In this document: piece by piece, positions 10,395 to 21,400 of the stretch
Numbering within the stretch: the first letter of the stretch is position 1
Layout: the number at the start of each line of letters is the position of its first letter
Source of the DNA: Lepus europaeus
Lineage: Eukaryota > Chordata > Mammalia > Lagomorpha > Leporidae
NCBI RefSeq assembly: GCF_033115175.1
Contig: NC_084827.1
Location: forward strand, 181,434,388-181,498,387
Length of the DNA: 64,000 nt
Reading direction: 5' to 3'
Translations under genes and position numbers: made by a program
Notes under the pieces: model-generated
Told to the model about the DNA's origin: nothing
Seen by the model: only the letters and a program-made list of their open reading frames with translations
Databases searched by the model: none

Positions 10395-10618
10395 GCAGTG
10401 ACGACGCCAGCTGGGACACCCACGTCCCACCTCACAGGGCCTGCGTCCCTCCCGGCTGCCGTTCCCGACTCCGGCTGCTAAGGCCGGCTCAGTCACCCAA
10501 AGAGGAGGCCTGGGTTGTGTTCCCAGCTCCTGTTTCTCCCACATCCCCGGCCCTGGGGAATCTGGGGAGTGAACCAGCTCTTGTTCTCCCTCTCTCCTCC
10601 CCACAACCAGAAATAAAA
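10395..10618 (+). mobile_element. Degenerate C-repeat SINE, plus strand
   Basis: GACGCCAGCTGGGACACCCA near 10403 and TGGGGAGTGAACCAGCTCTT near 10562, followed by a CT-rich tail and AGAAATAAAAAT, fit an old copy. The middle is strongly diverged. Confidence 0.6.
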
Positions 10619-10639
10619 ATTAGAAAATAATGAGACCCG

Positions 10640-11160
10640 TGTTCATATACCATGTTAGCCAAAGTACAAGAGTGACAAAATCCGCTGTGGCAATGTTGGG
10701 ATGCGGAGAATTACAGCTTCTTGGGGGCAAAGGATCTGAGCGCCTTAAACGTCTAAAGGCACATCCTCTGCGCCCCAAGCACTGCCTCTTGTAGGAATCT
10801 CTCCGGCAAGAATCGCAGCCTTGGTTGAAGCAGAGAAAAACCTGGCAGTGGCCCAGCATTCCACAGGAGAAAGCCGTGATGTCAGTGCAGCACGACCCCA
10901 GAGAGGCCGAGTCGTTGCCAGGAAAACATGAGACAGTCGTGTGCCCTTACATGGAAGGACGGCCACGCGAGGGGAAGTCCAGGCCTCAGACGCTCAGCCC
11001 TCCGCCTGCGGCTTCTGCGTTCACGAATTCGACCAACCCTGGACCAAACAGCATTGGCACTGAACAGCTGCAGGCTCTCCCGCCCTTGTTCCCTGACCGA
11101 TGCGCTACAGCAGTGTGTGTGCGGCATTTAAACCGCACAGGGTATTATTAGTAACCTGGA
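10640..11160 (+). mobile_element. Old L1/HAL1-like 3' fragment, plus strand
   Basis: CAATGTTGGGATGCGGAG (10692), TGTAGGAATCTCTCCGG (10792), and AAAAACCTGGCAGTGGCCCA (10837) follow the order of the end of L1/HAL1 ORF2 and its 3' side. No open frame survives. Confidence 0.45.
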
Positions 11161-11183
11161 AATGACCCAGAATACACAGGAGG

Positions 11184-11498
11184 GGGCCTCTGCTGTGGTA
11201 CAGCAGGGTAAAGCCACCGCCTACAGCACCGGCATCCTATAGGGGCGCTGGTTCAAGTCCCGGCTGCTCCACTTCCAATCCAGCTCCTTGCTAAGGTGCC
11301 TAGAGGGGCATGAAGAATGGCCCAGGCCTTGGCCCCTGGACCACGTGGAGACCTGGAAGAAGCTCCTGGCTCCTGGGTTTGGATCGGCCCAGCCCCAGCC
11401 ATTGCAGCCTTTTGGGGAGTGAACCAGAGCATGGAAGATCTGTCTCTCCCTTTTTCTCTCTAACTCTGACTTTTAATCAATAAAGTAAATCTTTTAAA
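11184..11498 (+). mobile_element. C-repeat SINE, plus strand, with target-site duplication
   Basis: Box B GGTTCAAGTCCCGGCTGCTC near 11252 and GGGGAGTGAACCAGAGCATG near 11413. Flanked by AATACACAGGAGG (from 11171) and AATATACAGGAGG (from 11499), one mismatch in 13, which marks the insertion limits. The minisatellite begins just after the right duplication. Confidence 0.9.
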
Positions 11499-11504
11499 AA
11501 TATA

Positions 11505-12475
11505 CAGGAGGATGTGTGTGATTCCATGTAATTACCGTGTAGGGATGTGGGGTTCCATGTAAATCCCATGTAGGGACATGTGGGGTTCCATGTAAATCCC
11601 ATGTAGGGATATGTGGTTCCATGTGATTACCATGTAGGGATATTGTGGTTCCATGTAATTGCCATGTAGGGATATGTGTGGTTCCATGTGATTGCCATGT
11701 AGGGATATTGTGGTTCCATGTAATTACCATGTAGGGATATTGTGGTTCCACGTAATTACCATGTAGGGATATGTGTGGCTCCATGTAATTACCATGTAGG
11801 GATATTGTGGTTCCATGTATTTGCCATGTAGGGATATGTGTGGTTCCATGTGATTACCATGTAGGGATATTGTGGTTCCATGTAATTGCCATGTAGGGAT
11901 ATGTGTGGTTCCATGTAATTACCATGTAGGGGTATGTGTGGTTCCATGTAATTGCCATGTATGGATATTGTGGTTCCATGTACTTACCATGTAGGGATAT
12001 GTGGTTCCATGTAATTACCATGTAGGGATATGTGTGGTTCCATGTAAATCCCATGTAGGGATATTGTGGTTCCATGTAATTACCATGTAGGGATATGTGT
12101 GGTTCCATGTAAATCCTATGTGGTGATATGTGTGGTTCCATGTAATTACCATGTAGGGGTGTGTGTGGTTCCATGTAAATCCCATGTAGGGATATGTGGG
12201 GCTCCATGTAATTACCATGTAGGGATATGTGTGGCTCCATGTAATTACCATGTAGGGATATTGTTGTTACATGTAATTACCATGTAGGGATATGTGGTTC
12301 CATGTAATTACCATGTAGAGATATTGTGGTTCCATGTAATTACCATGTAGGGATATGTGTGGTTCCATGTAATTGCCATGTAGGGATATGTGGTTCTATG
12401 TGATTACCATGTAGGGATATGTGTGGCTCCATGTAATTGCCGTGTGAGGATGTATGTAGGTTTTATGTAAATAAC
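11505..12475. repeat. About 33-base minisatellite, about 29 units
   Basis: Units combine TTCCATGTAATTACCATG with TAGGGATATGTGTGG. Variants alter AATTACC to AAATCCC or GATTGCC, and ATGTGTGG to ATTGTGG, so lengths run about 31-34 bases. The core CCATGTA is nearly invariant. Minus-strand open frames reading MEPHISLHGNY-type peptides are products of the array, not genes. Confidence 0.93.
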
Positions 12476-12814
12476 ACAAGGACCATTTTATAAGGACTGG
12501 GACATCCACAGGTGTGGGTGATCATGAGGGTTCCTGGGACCAGCACTCCGAGAATACCAAGGGGCACTGGCACGTGTCCACATGCTGTTGTGCGTGGGAA
12601 GAGGCCACAAAGGACTTAGTGGCAAACTGCGAGTCACCGAGGCCAGGCCTGTGGAGGGGACCTGGCGGGGACCAGCAGTCACTGCTTCGCATCATGTGTG
12701 TTCCATTGCTGTGGAGTTTTTATAATGAGAATTATTTCATCAAAAATTTAACAAATGGAGTAAAATTAATTAATGGGACTTGAGAAACATGCTCCTGAAA
12801 CTCTGTATTTACAC
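12476..12814. other. Unique sequence after the minisatellite
   Basis: Turns AT-rich near 12720-12780. No gene or repeat recognised. Confidence 0.45.
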
Positions 12815-12827
12815 AGTGTCTAGTTTT

Positions 12828-13180
12828 TTGTTTTTGTTTTTTTTTTTTTTTTGACAGGCAGAGTGGACAGTGAGAGAGAGAGACAGAGAGAAAGGTCTTC
12901 CTTTTGCCGTTGGTTCACCCTCCAATGGCCGCCGCGGTAGCGCGCTGCAGCCGGCGTACCGCACTGATCCGATGGCAGGAGCCAGGTGCTTCTCCTGGTC
13001 TCCCATGGGGTGCAGGGCCCAAGCACTTGGGCCATCCTCCACTGCACTCCCTGGCCACAGCAGAGAGCTGGCCTGGAAGAGGGGCAACCGGGACAGGATC
13101 GGTGCCCCGACCGGGACTAGAACCCAGTGTGCCGGCGCCGCAAGGCGGAGGATTAGCCTAGTGAGCCGCGGCGCCGGCCA
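12828..13180 (-). mobile_element. Young C-repeat SINE, minus strand, with target-site duplication
   Basis: Full-length copy of the GGCTCACTAGGCTAATCC-headed subtype (its complement lies at 13152-13169), with a long T-run (about 12828-12853) and GACAGGCAGAGTGGACAGTG. Flanked by AGTGTCTAGTTTT at 12815-12827 and again at 13182-13194, a perfect 13-base duplication, so the insertion is recent. Confidence 0.95.
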
Positions 13181-13194
13181 TAGTGTCTAGTTTT

Positions 13195-13477
13195 AATTTT
13201 AGTTACTTATTTGAGAGGCAGGCAGAGCCTCCATTCACTTCCCAAATGGCTGCAATGGCCAAGGCTGGGCCAGGCCAAAACAAACAGCTCAGAACTCCAT
13301 CTGGGTCTCTGAGGGCGGCAGGGAACCCCAGCACTCGGGCCATCACTGCTGCTTTCCCAGGAGCATTAGCAGAGAGCGGGATCAGAAGAGGAGCAGCCAG
13401 GACTCAAACCAGTGCCCTGACGGGGGATGCCAGGGTCGCGAGCCGCGGCTCAGCCCGCTGGGCCACAGCACCAGCCT
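13195..13477 (-). mobile_element. Older C-repeat SINE, minus strand
   Basis: TTACTTATTTGAGAGGCAGG near 13203, CACTTCCCAAATGGCTGC near 13236, and GAGCAGCCAGGACTCAAACC near 13390. The younger copy to its left landed at the edge of its T-rich end. Confidence 0.88.
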
Positions 13478-13829
13478 TTCTATTGCATCTCCGAGAACTC
13501 CCAGCCCGACCATGCTGGATCCTGTGAACCGGGAAGCATTGGGTCTCCAGTTGCCCCTCGGGCCCCTCCTGCGTACCAGAGAGAGCTCCATCACTGTCCC
13601 CTTCTGACAGCCAAATACGAAACTCGAAAAATAGCAAAGAGAGAGCTGCAAGCCAACCTGACGTGCGAATACCAACGCTGACTGCCTAAATGAGCATTAC
13701 CCAACAGTGGAGCCGCGCGGCAAAGATCGGCTCAGCACAGGGAAACAGGATCTGTCCCATAAAGCAATAACCCGGCGACTCGAGGAAGTTTACACGGCGA
13801 CTCGAGGAAGTTCACGTTTTAATTTGTGA
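13478..13829. other. Unassigned sequence before the L1
   Basis: Probably more of the flanking L1, but too diverged to assign. It includes a short tandem duplication of GGCGACTCGAGGAAGTT near 13773 and 13796. Confidence 0.4.
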
Positions 13830-14131
13830 ACAAAGCGAACCAGTTACACGAAATTGCCACAAAGACACAAACGACCAGAACTGACTCAAAAACAAACAGA
13901 AAACCTAAGTAGACCTATAATAAGTAAGAGATCGGCTTAATGATAACAGAATGATTTTCCCTCAAAGAAAAGCCCAGGCTCAGAGGGCTTCTCTGGGGAA
14001 TTCTACCAAATATTTAGATAAAAATGAACACACTCACTCTCATAAACTTTTCCAATAAAGCAAGCCCTGTCCAACTCATCTTACAGGTCCAGCATTGCCT
14101 TAATGGCAAAGTCACACAAAGAGAAAACTAC

Positions 14132-14450
14132 AGGGCAGGCGCTGACCCTCTAGTTAAGACACTGGTGGAGACGCGCGAGACCCGTATCAGAACATCTGGG
14201 TCCCACACGCAGCCCTGGCTCCCGACTCCAGCTTCCTGCCAACGCACCAGTGCGGGCTCGAGGAACTGGATTCCTGCACCCATGAGGGGACCTGGATGGA
14301 GCCCAGCTCCCAGCTCGGACGCTGGCCCAGCCTGGAGCCACTGCAGGCCTATGGAGAGTGGCCCACTGGATGGCCACGCCCTCGCTCCCTGTCTCACTCC
14401 CTCTCCCTCTCCCCTCCTTCTGCCTCTTAAATAATTAGTTAATTTAGTAA
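14132..14450 (+). mobile_element. C-repeat SINE inside the L1, plus strand
   Basis: CTGACCCTCTAGTTAAGACA near 14143, TGCACCCATGAGGGGACCTGG near 14275, CT-rich tail 14385-14425. Flanked by AGAAAACTAC (14122) and AGAAACTAC (14452), and L1 text reads across from one to the other. Confidence 0.88.
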
Positions 14451-14689
14451 AAGAAACTACATATCAACATTCATTAGGAATATAGATTTAAAAATTATCA
14501 ACAAAAAGCTAGCAAACTAAGTCTAGGAACATATAAAAAGAATTTTACAACATAACCAAATGGGGGTGCAAAGTTGGATCCTTTATAAAAATTAATCAAT
14601 ACACATTTTAATAAAGTTATTGGTATCAGAAATGTAATATTATAAATTAAAACATAATACTGTGAAGAAAAAAATACATGACCATCCCC

Positions 14690-14999
14690 TTAAAGATTCA
14701 TGTTATCTATTTGAAAGACAGAGGGTCAGAGACAGAGGGAGAGATGGGACAAAAGGTCTTCCACCTGCTGGTTCACTCCCCAAATGGCCACAGCAGCCAC
14801 AGCTGAGCCAGGCCAGAGCCAGGCACCCAGCACCCCATCTGGGCCTCCCACGTGGGGGGGAAGGGCCGAGTACCTGGGCCGTCTCCCCCTCCTTTTCCCA
14901 GCTGCATTAGCAAGGATCTGGATTGGAAGTGGAGCAGCCAGGACTCTACAGGGCGTGTCCGTGGCAAGCAGTGGCTCAGCCCTCTGTGCCACGCTGCCC
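14690..14999 (-). mobile_element. C-repeat SINE inside the L1, minus strand
   Basis: TTAAAGATTCATGTTATCTA start, CTGGTTCACTCCCCAAATGG at 14767, GGAAGTGGAGCAGCCAGGAC near 14925. L1 text resumes after about 15030. Confidence 0.9.
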
Positions 15000-15135
15000 C
15001 TCTCCTGCCACGTGAATCCAGGGTGTACTGGCCAGGGAGTTACACAAGAAAACGAGAACAAAGCCGTCCAGGACGGAAGGGAGACGTCAGACCCTACCTG
15101 CAGATGACACGACTCTAGCTAGAAAATCCTAACAG

Positions 15136-15648
15136 TGTACACACACACACACACACACAGACACATACACACACAGAGACACACACATACATATACACAC
15201 ACATACACACATACACACACATACATATACACACAGACACACATACACATACATGCATATACATACACATATACACACAGACACACATACATATACACAC
15301 ACATACACACATACATATACACACAGACACATACACATACATGCATATACATACACATACATACACACAGATACACACAGACATACACACAGACACACAC
15401 ACAGACACACAGACACACACATACATATACACACAGACACACATACACACACATACACATACACACACAGACACACACATACATGCAGACACAGACACAC
15501 ACAGACACACACATAGACACACACAGACACAGACACACATACACACACAGACACATATATACACACACATACATACACACAGACACACACCAGCATACAC
15601 ACAGAGACACACACACATACACACACATATACACATACACACACAGAG
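15136..15648. repeat. CA/CATA/CAGA microsatellite inside the L1
   Basis: About 510 bases of ACAC, ACATACAC and ACAGACAC motifs. L1 sequence stands on both sides, so the array grew or was captured after the L1 landed. It creates cysteine/valine and threonine/histidine open frames in several frames on both strands, none of which is a gene. Confidence 0.95.
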
Positions 15649-16027
15649 CTATCAGAATAAATATGAGTTCAGTGTAAAGATCAATTCATAACAATCAACT
15701 GTATATCCATACCAGCTATGAACAATCTCAAAATGAAATTAATTCCATGTATAATACCTTACAAAGATAGGAATAAACTTAACCAAAGAATGATAAGACT
15801 TGTACACTGAAAACAAAGCCATTGCTAAAAATCACTGAAGACGCAAAGACAGCTCTGTCCACAGACGGGCAGACCCAACATTGTTAGGATGACAGTACTG
15901 TGTTTTCTTGTTGTTTTCATACATGGATGAACTGATCCTAAGATTTGTCTTAAAGCACAAAGGGTCCGAAAGCCGCTGTTCAAAAAAAAAAAAAAAAATT
16001 TGGAGGAGTCATACTTCCTGACGTCAA

Positions 16028-16372
16028 AAAAAAAATTTTAAGATTTATTTATTTATTTGAAGGTCAGAGTTACACAGAGAGAGAGAAGGAGAGGCAGAGA
16101 GAGAGAGAGAGAGAGGTCTTCCATCTGCTGGTTCACTCCTGAGAATGCCTCAATGGCCGGAGCTGCGCCGATCCAAAGCCAGGAGCCAGGAGCCTCTCTG
16201 GGTCTCCCACGTTAGTGCAGGGGCCCAAGGACTTGGGCCATCTTCCACTGCTTTCCTAGGCCATAGCAGAGAGCTGGATCAGAAGTGGAGCAGCTGGGAC
16301 TCGAACCAGCACCCATATGGGATGCCGGCACTGCAGGAAGGGGCCTTACCTGCTACTCCATAGCACTGGCCC
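16028..16372 (-). mobile_element. C-repeat SINE inside the L1, minus strand, with duplication
   Basis: AAGATTTATTTATTTATTTG near 16040, CTGGTTCACTCCTGAGAATG near 16127, GAGCAGCTGGGACTCGAACC near 16287. Flanks CTGACGTCAA (16018-16027) and CTGATGTCAA (16373-16382) differ by one base. Confidence 0.93.
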
Positions 16373-16398
16373 CTGATGTCAAGAATTATGACAAAGCT

Positions 16399-16737
16399 GG
16401 CTGGCGCCACAGCTCACTTGGCTAATCCTCCACCTGCGGCACCAGCACCCCGGGTTCTAGTCCCAGTCGGGGCACCGGATTCTGTCCCGGTTGCCCCTCT
16501 TCCAGCCCAGCTCTCAGCTGTGGCCTGGAAGTGCAGTGGAGGATGGCCCAAGTGCTTGGGTCCCTGCACCCTCATGGGAGACCAGGAGAAGCACGTGGCT
16601 CCTGGCTTTGGATCAGCGCAGTGCGCCGGCTGTGGCGGCCATTGGAGGGTGAACCAACAGAAAAGGAAGACCTTTCTCTCTTTCTCTCTCACTGTCCATT
16701 CTGCCTGTCAAAAAATAAAAATAAATAAATAAATAAA
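16399..16737 (+). mobile_element. C-repeat SINE inside the L1, plus strand, perfect duplication
   Basis: GGCTGGCGCCACAGCTCACT head, GGGTTCTAGTCCCAGTCGGG box B near 16452, A-rich tail with AAAT repeats. AATTATGACAAAGCT occurs at 16384-16398 and 16738-16752, a perfect 15-base duplication that also fixes where the L1 was broken. Confidence 0.96.
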
Positions 16738-16862
16738 AATTATGACAAAGCTACAATAATCAAGACAGTGAGGTGCTGGCAAAAGGACAGACACAGACCA
16801 GCAGAGTAGAACCGAGAGTCCAGAAGTACACCCCTACATCTCTGCCCAGCTGATTTTACTAT

Positions 16863-17178
16863 TTTTTAAAGATTTATTTGAGAGGCAGAGCCACAGAGAG
16901 GCAGAGACAGAGAGACAGAGGTCTTCCATCACTGGTTCGCTCCCCAGTTGGCCACATCGGCCAGAGCTGCACCGATCTGAATCCCAGAGCCAAGAGCCTC
17001 TTCCAGGTCTCCCACATGGGCGCAGGGGCCCAAGCACCTGGGCCATCTTCTACTGCTTTCCCAGGTCATAGCAGAGAGCTGGATAGGAAGTGGAGCAGCC
17101 GGGACTCGAACCAGCACCCATATGGAATGCTGGCACTGCAGGAGGTGGCTTTAACCCACTACACCACAGTGCCGGCCC
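16863..17178 (-). mobile_element. C-repeat SINE inside the L1, minus strand
   Basis: TTTTTTAAAGATTTATTTGA start, GGTCTCCCACATGGGCGCAG near 17004, GAGCAGCCGGGACTCGAACC near 17093, and head complement CACAGTGCCGGCCCC at 17165. No clear duplication seen. Confidence 0.93.
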
Positions 17179-18170
17179 CAAATAAAACTCTTAAAAAGAA
17201 ACCTAGGTCTACATCTTTGGGACCATGGATCAGGCAATGATTTCTTAAATGTGACTTAAAAAGCACAGGGGAAAAAATAGGTAAACTGGACTTCATCAAA
17301 ATTTAAAACTATTATGTATCAAAGGAGACTATCAAGAAAATGATTAGGAGAAAACATTTGCTAAGGGATTCATACCCAGAATATATAAAGAATTCTTACA
17401 ACTTAGAACTCGACAATAAAAACAAATCCGATTTAAAAGTGGGCAAAGGATGTTAGTAAGAATTTATTCAAGGAAGATACACAACCGGCCAATAAGAATA
17501 TGAAAAGGTGCTCCACAGCACTAGTTATTAAGGAAATGCAAATGAAAAGAGAGAGGACTCATGGGTGTGCCAAAGACAGGCACAGACAGAAACTGGCACG
17601 TGCCAGCACTGGTGCGGGAACCGGATGGCGCCGCTGCTGGGGAGACAGTCTGGAACTTGCTGGCATGGCCTCACCCTACGGCTTTGCAGCTCTGAGATAA
17701 CTGAAGGTGTCTGTCCCTCCCCAAAGGGGTTCATGAACGTTCATGGCAGCATTGTTCATCCCAGCCCAGAGCGGAAACCCCGTGTGTCCCTCCAGCCACG
17801 GACAGATGACCAGAGCATCACCACCATTGTGGACGGATAAACGTCATCTCCTCACTGTCGCAGGGTGCGAAGCTTTTCACCCGTAAAAGGGAGCGGGTGC
17901 TGGTGGACTGCACCGCAGCTCCACCGCTCAGGGAAAGCAGGCCACCTAGCGGATGATCCCGTGGACAAGAAACACCAGAAGGGGCAGGAAGTGGCTAAGC
18001 GGTTGCGAGGGGGGCAGTGGTTAAGGCTGGGGGGGAGTGAGGCAGACAGGCTGGGGCAGTGATGGACAGGTGCCAGCTGAGCCGGAACACAGAGAACCTG
18101 TCACACGCAGCTGGGTGGAAGACCTTGACAGGGCGAGATTTCTGCTACAGGAACTGCACCTCAATTTTAA

Positions 18171-19756
18171 AAACTAGGGGTAACGTCGAATAGTAATGTC
18201 ACCATAGAGAAGTCGTGGGTTCTTGTCTTCGCACAAGAAGGAATTTGGGTGTGAGACAGAGAGCAAAGTAGCAAGGCTTCCCTGGGGACAGGTCATCTGT
18301 CAGAGCAGAGGGACAGAGAACTCTGTCACTCGGACTGGGGCAAAGCAAGGTCACAGGCCTGACTGCAGGGAATACACCTACAGGCCAGACAGGCGGGGAG
18401 CAGAGCTGAGCACAGCATCCCTTAGCCTGGGGCTTCTGACCGAAAAGGGATCCAGGTTTTTCCTTCCCCTCCCCCTCCTGTAGGACAGAGTGTGGAGAGT
18501 AAATTAGCAAATTCCTCCCGGGGTTTGGGAGCTTCCCCCTAGGGCAGCAATGAAGGTTGTATTGCCCCATGGTATCAGGGAACCCATTTGGTCCTGAGGA
18601 CAGAGAATTCTGGGAGCTGTCATTGGGGGGAGGGCTGGGGCCACCTGGGAGGTCATCAGGGTCCGGCTGGCTGCGTAGATGTCGGCTCCTCAGGCTCTTC
18701 CCACTCCCCTAGGCTAATTTCTAACTTCCTGTCTAACAGTGAAAATGAACTTGACAGTGGGGGCCCCTGAGAGTCACTAGCCCAGCAGTGTGTCGACAAT
18801 GGTGGCTCACCTGCCTCCAAAAACCCACATCAGAACCGGCTACGGAACACACAACCACATCCAAACCCCAGAACTCTGAGGAGACCAAGAGGGGCCTCAG
18901 GGGTCAGAGCACCGAATGCCAGGTGGGATCCTGAACGCCAGGGGACAATCAGAAGTTACTACGAATGCGGCCCAAGTCTTAGTCAAGGTTAACAGGCAGC
19001 CACAGGGCTTGACTTACTGGAAAGAACGGATCCTCTAACCTAAGCTCTTCACGAGAGGGTTAATGGTGTGGTTGATCGGTACAGTCTCTTTGCAACTGCT
19101 CACCTGAAAATACTCTAAGACAAAATCATGTTGGATCGTGGAATGAAAATACCAGCACGGCAATTCAAACAACGCAAAGAGGACTGTGGAGGAGGCGGGT
19201 TTGAATAACAGAGGCAAAACGGGGTCCTCTGTGGGAGAGCCAGCAGGGTTCCCTGCAGAGCCTTCTCTCCTGCAGCTGCCCAGGCCCTCAGCAAGCTCCA
19301 TGCAGTCCCTGATCCCAGGAGGAGGCTACTAGCCTGGAGGACTGTGTCCCTGGAAGCCACCCGGCGCTCCTCCTTGGGGGAGGAGAGGGATCAGCGGGCT
19401 CCCAAAACCTAGAGCTGAAAGATGGTCCCAGGCTCAGGCTGCAAAGTCTGGCATGAGAACAGACCTGAGCCTCTCCTGGGGGTGCCGCCCACAGCGGGCA
19501 GGGAAGGGGCTGGGCGGGCAGGCACAGAGCAGTGGCTTTGTGCAGGGAGTAGGTGTGAGGGGTGGAGAGCCAGCCCTGAGGCCACCTGTTTCTGCACCTT
19601 GCACTCAGGGCCTCCCCGTGCCTCTTTGTTAGGGGAACTCCTGCTGCCAGCTGGCTCCTCACTGGAGCAAGCAGCCAGGGGAAGCTCCCGGGTGTGCCAG
19701 TGCTCCGGAACCTTCTGTGTGCCTAGTGCAACACAGCCGGGGGAGGGGGCTGCATC
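18171..19756. other. Intergenic unique sequence
   Basis: About 1.6 kb with no recognised repeat or exon. The composition is mixed, and no open frame shows familiar motifs. Confidence 0.5.
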
Positions 19757-19899
19757 CAGGACCCCCTGCAGATGCCAAACCCAAGGATGCTCAAGTCCGG
19801 TCTAGAAAATGCACACATACACTTTGAGTCACCTCTGGATTATCTGTAATATCTAATATGATGCACTTGTTCTGCAAATAGCTGCTATACTGCGTCTTT

Positions 19900-20540
19900 G
19901 CCTTTATTGTCTTTGATTGGAAAGGCAGAGACTTGGGGACAGCGCTGTGGTGCAGCAGGTTAAAGCTCCGGTCTGCAGTGCCGGCATCCCATATGGATGC
20001 CGGTTCGAGTCCCAGCTGCTCCTCCTCCGATCCAGCTCTCTGCTGTGGCCTGGGAAGGCAGTGGAGGATGGCCCAAGTGCTTGGGCCCCTGTACCCGCAT
20101 GGGAGACCAGGAGGAGGCACCTGGCTCCTGGCTTCGGATCAGTGCAGCTCTGGCCTTTGCGGCCATCTGGGGAGTGAACCAGCAGATGGAAGATCTGTCT
20201 CTGTCTCTCTCTGTCTCTCTGTAACTCTGACCTTCAAATAAATCTTTAACAAAAAATAAAAAAGAAAGAAAGGCAGAGACTTCTCGCACCCACTGCTTCA
20301 CTCCCCAAATACCCAGAGCAGCCAGGCCTGGGCCAGGCTGCAGCCACGACCCTGCTCCATCTGGGTCTTCCAGGGGGTGGGAGGGGCCCGGCCTCTAGGG
20401 CCACCACCTGCCGCCCCTCAGGGAGCGCATTAGGAAGCTGGATCAGCAGCAGCACAGCCAGAGCTGGAACCAGCCCCCCCCCCCCACCCGATAAGGGGCG
20501 TGGCACCCCGTGTGGCATCTGACTGCACACGGCATGCCCA
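19900..20540 (-). mobile_element. Older C-repeat SINE, minus strand, itself interrupted
   Basis: Starts near TTTATTGTCTTTGATTGGAA (about 19902) and is cut at 19934. It resumes at 20283 with CTCGCACCCACTGCTTCACT and continues through GGTCTTCCAGGGGGTGGG. The break is filled by the plus-strand SINE. Confidence 0.82.
19935..20268 (+). mobile_element. C-repeat SINE nested in another SINE, plus strand
   Basis: Full copy: GGGGACAGCGCTGTGGTGCA head, GGTTCGAGTCCCAGCTGCTC box B, GGGGAGTGAACCAGCAGATG, AAATAAATC tail. AAAGGCAGAGACTT at 19921-19934 and 20269-20282 is a perfect 14-base duplication of the host SINE. Confidence 0.96.
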
Positions 20541-20605
20541 GCACATACTGTGTTTTTAAATTACATTGTTTCTATTGCTGTACTTTTTTTTTTCATTTTG
20601 TTTTT

Positions 20606-20949
20606 CTTTTTCTTTTTTTCTTTTTTTTTTTTTTTACAGGCAGAGTGGACAGTGAGAGAGAGACAGAGAGAAGGGTCTTCCTTTTGCCGTTGGTTCACCC
20701 TCCAGTGGCCGCTGCGGCCGGCGCATCACGCTGATCCAAAGCCAGGAGCCAGGTGCTTCTCCTGGTCTCCCATGCAGGTGCCGGGCCCAAGAACTTGGGC
20801 CATCCTCCATTGCCTTCCCGGGCCATAACAGAGAGCTGGCCTGGAAGAGGGGCAACCGGGATAGAATCTGGCACCCCAACAGGGACTAGAACCTGGTGTG
20901 CCGGCGCCGCAAGGCAGAGGATTAGCCTGTTAAGCCACGGCGCCGGCCC
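20606..20949 (-). mobile_element. Young C-repeat SINE, minus strand, with duplication
   Basis: T-run to 20635, then ACAGGCAGAGTGGACAGTGA. Ends in the head complement ACGGCGCCGGCCC. ATTGCTGTACTTTTTT stands on both sides (about 20573 and 20950), marking insertion into the MER2-like element. Confidence 0.95.
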
Positions 20950-21035
20950 TATTGCTGTACTTTTTTATACTCCTTTTTTAAAGGCCATTTTCAGTCCCTG
21001 GCTGATTGAATCCACAGATGCGGAGCCCATGCTGT

Positions 21036-21400
21036 GTTAGTGGGCTTTTCATGCCTCAAATGAAGTACCCAAGGCAGCCTGGCTTTCAGAAGACAAAGCT
21101 TCATGTTGGCTGGTGCCCAGTCCAAGGTCAGCAGGCTCCCCTTGTCTGGCCTCCTTGCTGGCAGAGTCTCCGGGTGTTACAGGATTCCCTGGGGAGAGAC
21201 AGCAAGTGAACACACAGGGGCTGGCACGGTGAGCCAGGAAGCAGAGGCTGGGCCCTAACTCCGGCTTTTATAACCACTTCTTAGGGGGACTACCTTCTAA
21301 AGCCACACCCCCATTGGCCTTAGGACCACCCGAGGCCCCACCTCCTGAACTCCATCATTGGGTTTTTCATCTCAGCATCACCGACTTGGAGTTCAAAGTC
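21036..21400 (-). mobile_element. Old MaLR-type LTR fragment, minus strand
   Basis: TTTTATAACCACTTCTTAGG, CACCCCCATTGGCCTTAGG and GAGGCCCCACCTCCTGAAC follow the order of a reversed MST/MLT1-like solo LTR. Diverged and without internal genes. Confidence 0.4.

Larger units (their letters stand above)
13830..18170 (+). mobile_element. Old L1 (ORF2 reverse-transcriptase region to 3' end), plus strand, split by insertions
   Basis: Pieces appear in L1 order: AAAGAAAAGCCCAGGCTCAG and GGGGAATTCTACCAAATATT near 13965-14015; TTCATTAGGAATATAGA and CAACAAAAAGCTAGCAAAC near 14470-14515; CTGCAGATGACACGACTCTA near 15100; GGAATAAACTTAACCAAAG near 15770; AAAGGAGACTATCAAGAAAA near 17320; AAGAATATGAAAAGGTGCTC near 17491; TTCATGGCAGCATTGTTC near 17739. 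Five SINEs and a CA-rich microsatellite interrupt it. Every frame is broken, so it is dead. Confidence 0.85.
19757..21035 (+). mobile_element. MER2-like (Tigger-type) DNA transposon, split by SINEs
   Basis: The left part, 19757-19900, reads CCAGGACCCCCTGCAGATGC, GATGCTCAAGTCCGG and ATCTGTAATATCTAATATGA. The right part, about 20955-21035, reads TGGCTGATTGAATCCACAGA and TGCGGAGCCC. These match the two ends of the non-autonomous MER2 family as I remember it. The middle is displaced or lost among three SINEs. Confidence 0.7.

Noticed and set aside
11240..11275. tRNA genes suggested by GGTTCAAGTCC box B matches here and in many other places
   Set aside because: All lie inside C-repeat SINEs, which descend from a tRNA. 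No cloverleaf-length sequence with acceptor-stem pairing is present outside SINEs.
12066..12287. Tandem array at 11.5-12.5 kb as a coding repeat protein
   Set aside because: Unit length varies (31-34 bases), so no single frame persists over the whole array.
15115..15642. Cysteine/valine-rich minus-strand frames of about 170 residues
   Set aside because: They are the translation of an ACAC/ACATAC microsatellite; the complement gives threonine/histidine frames.
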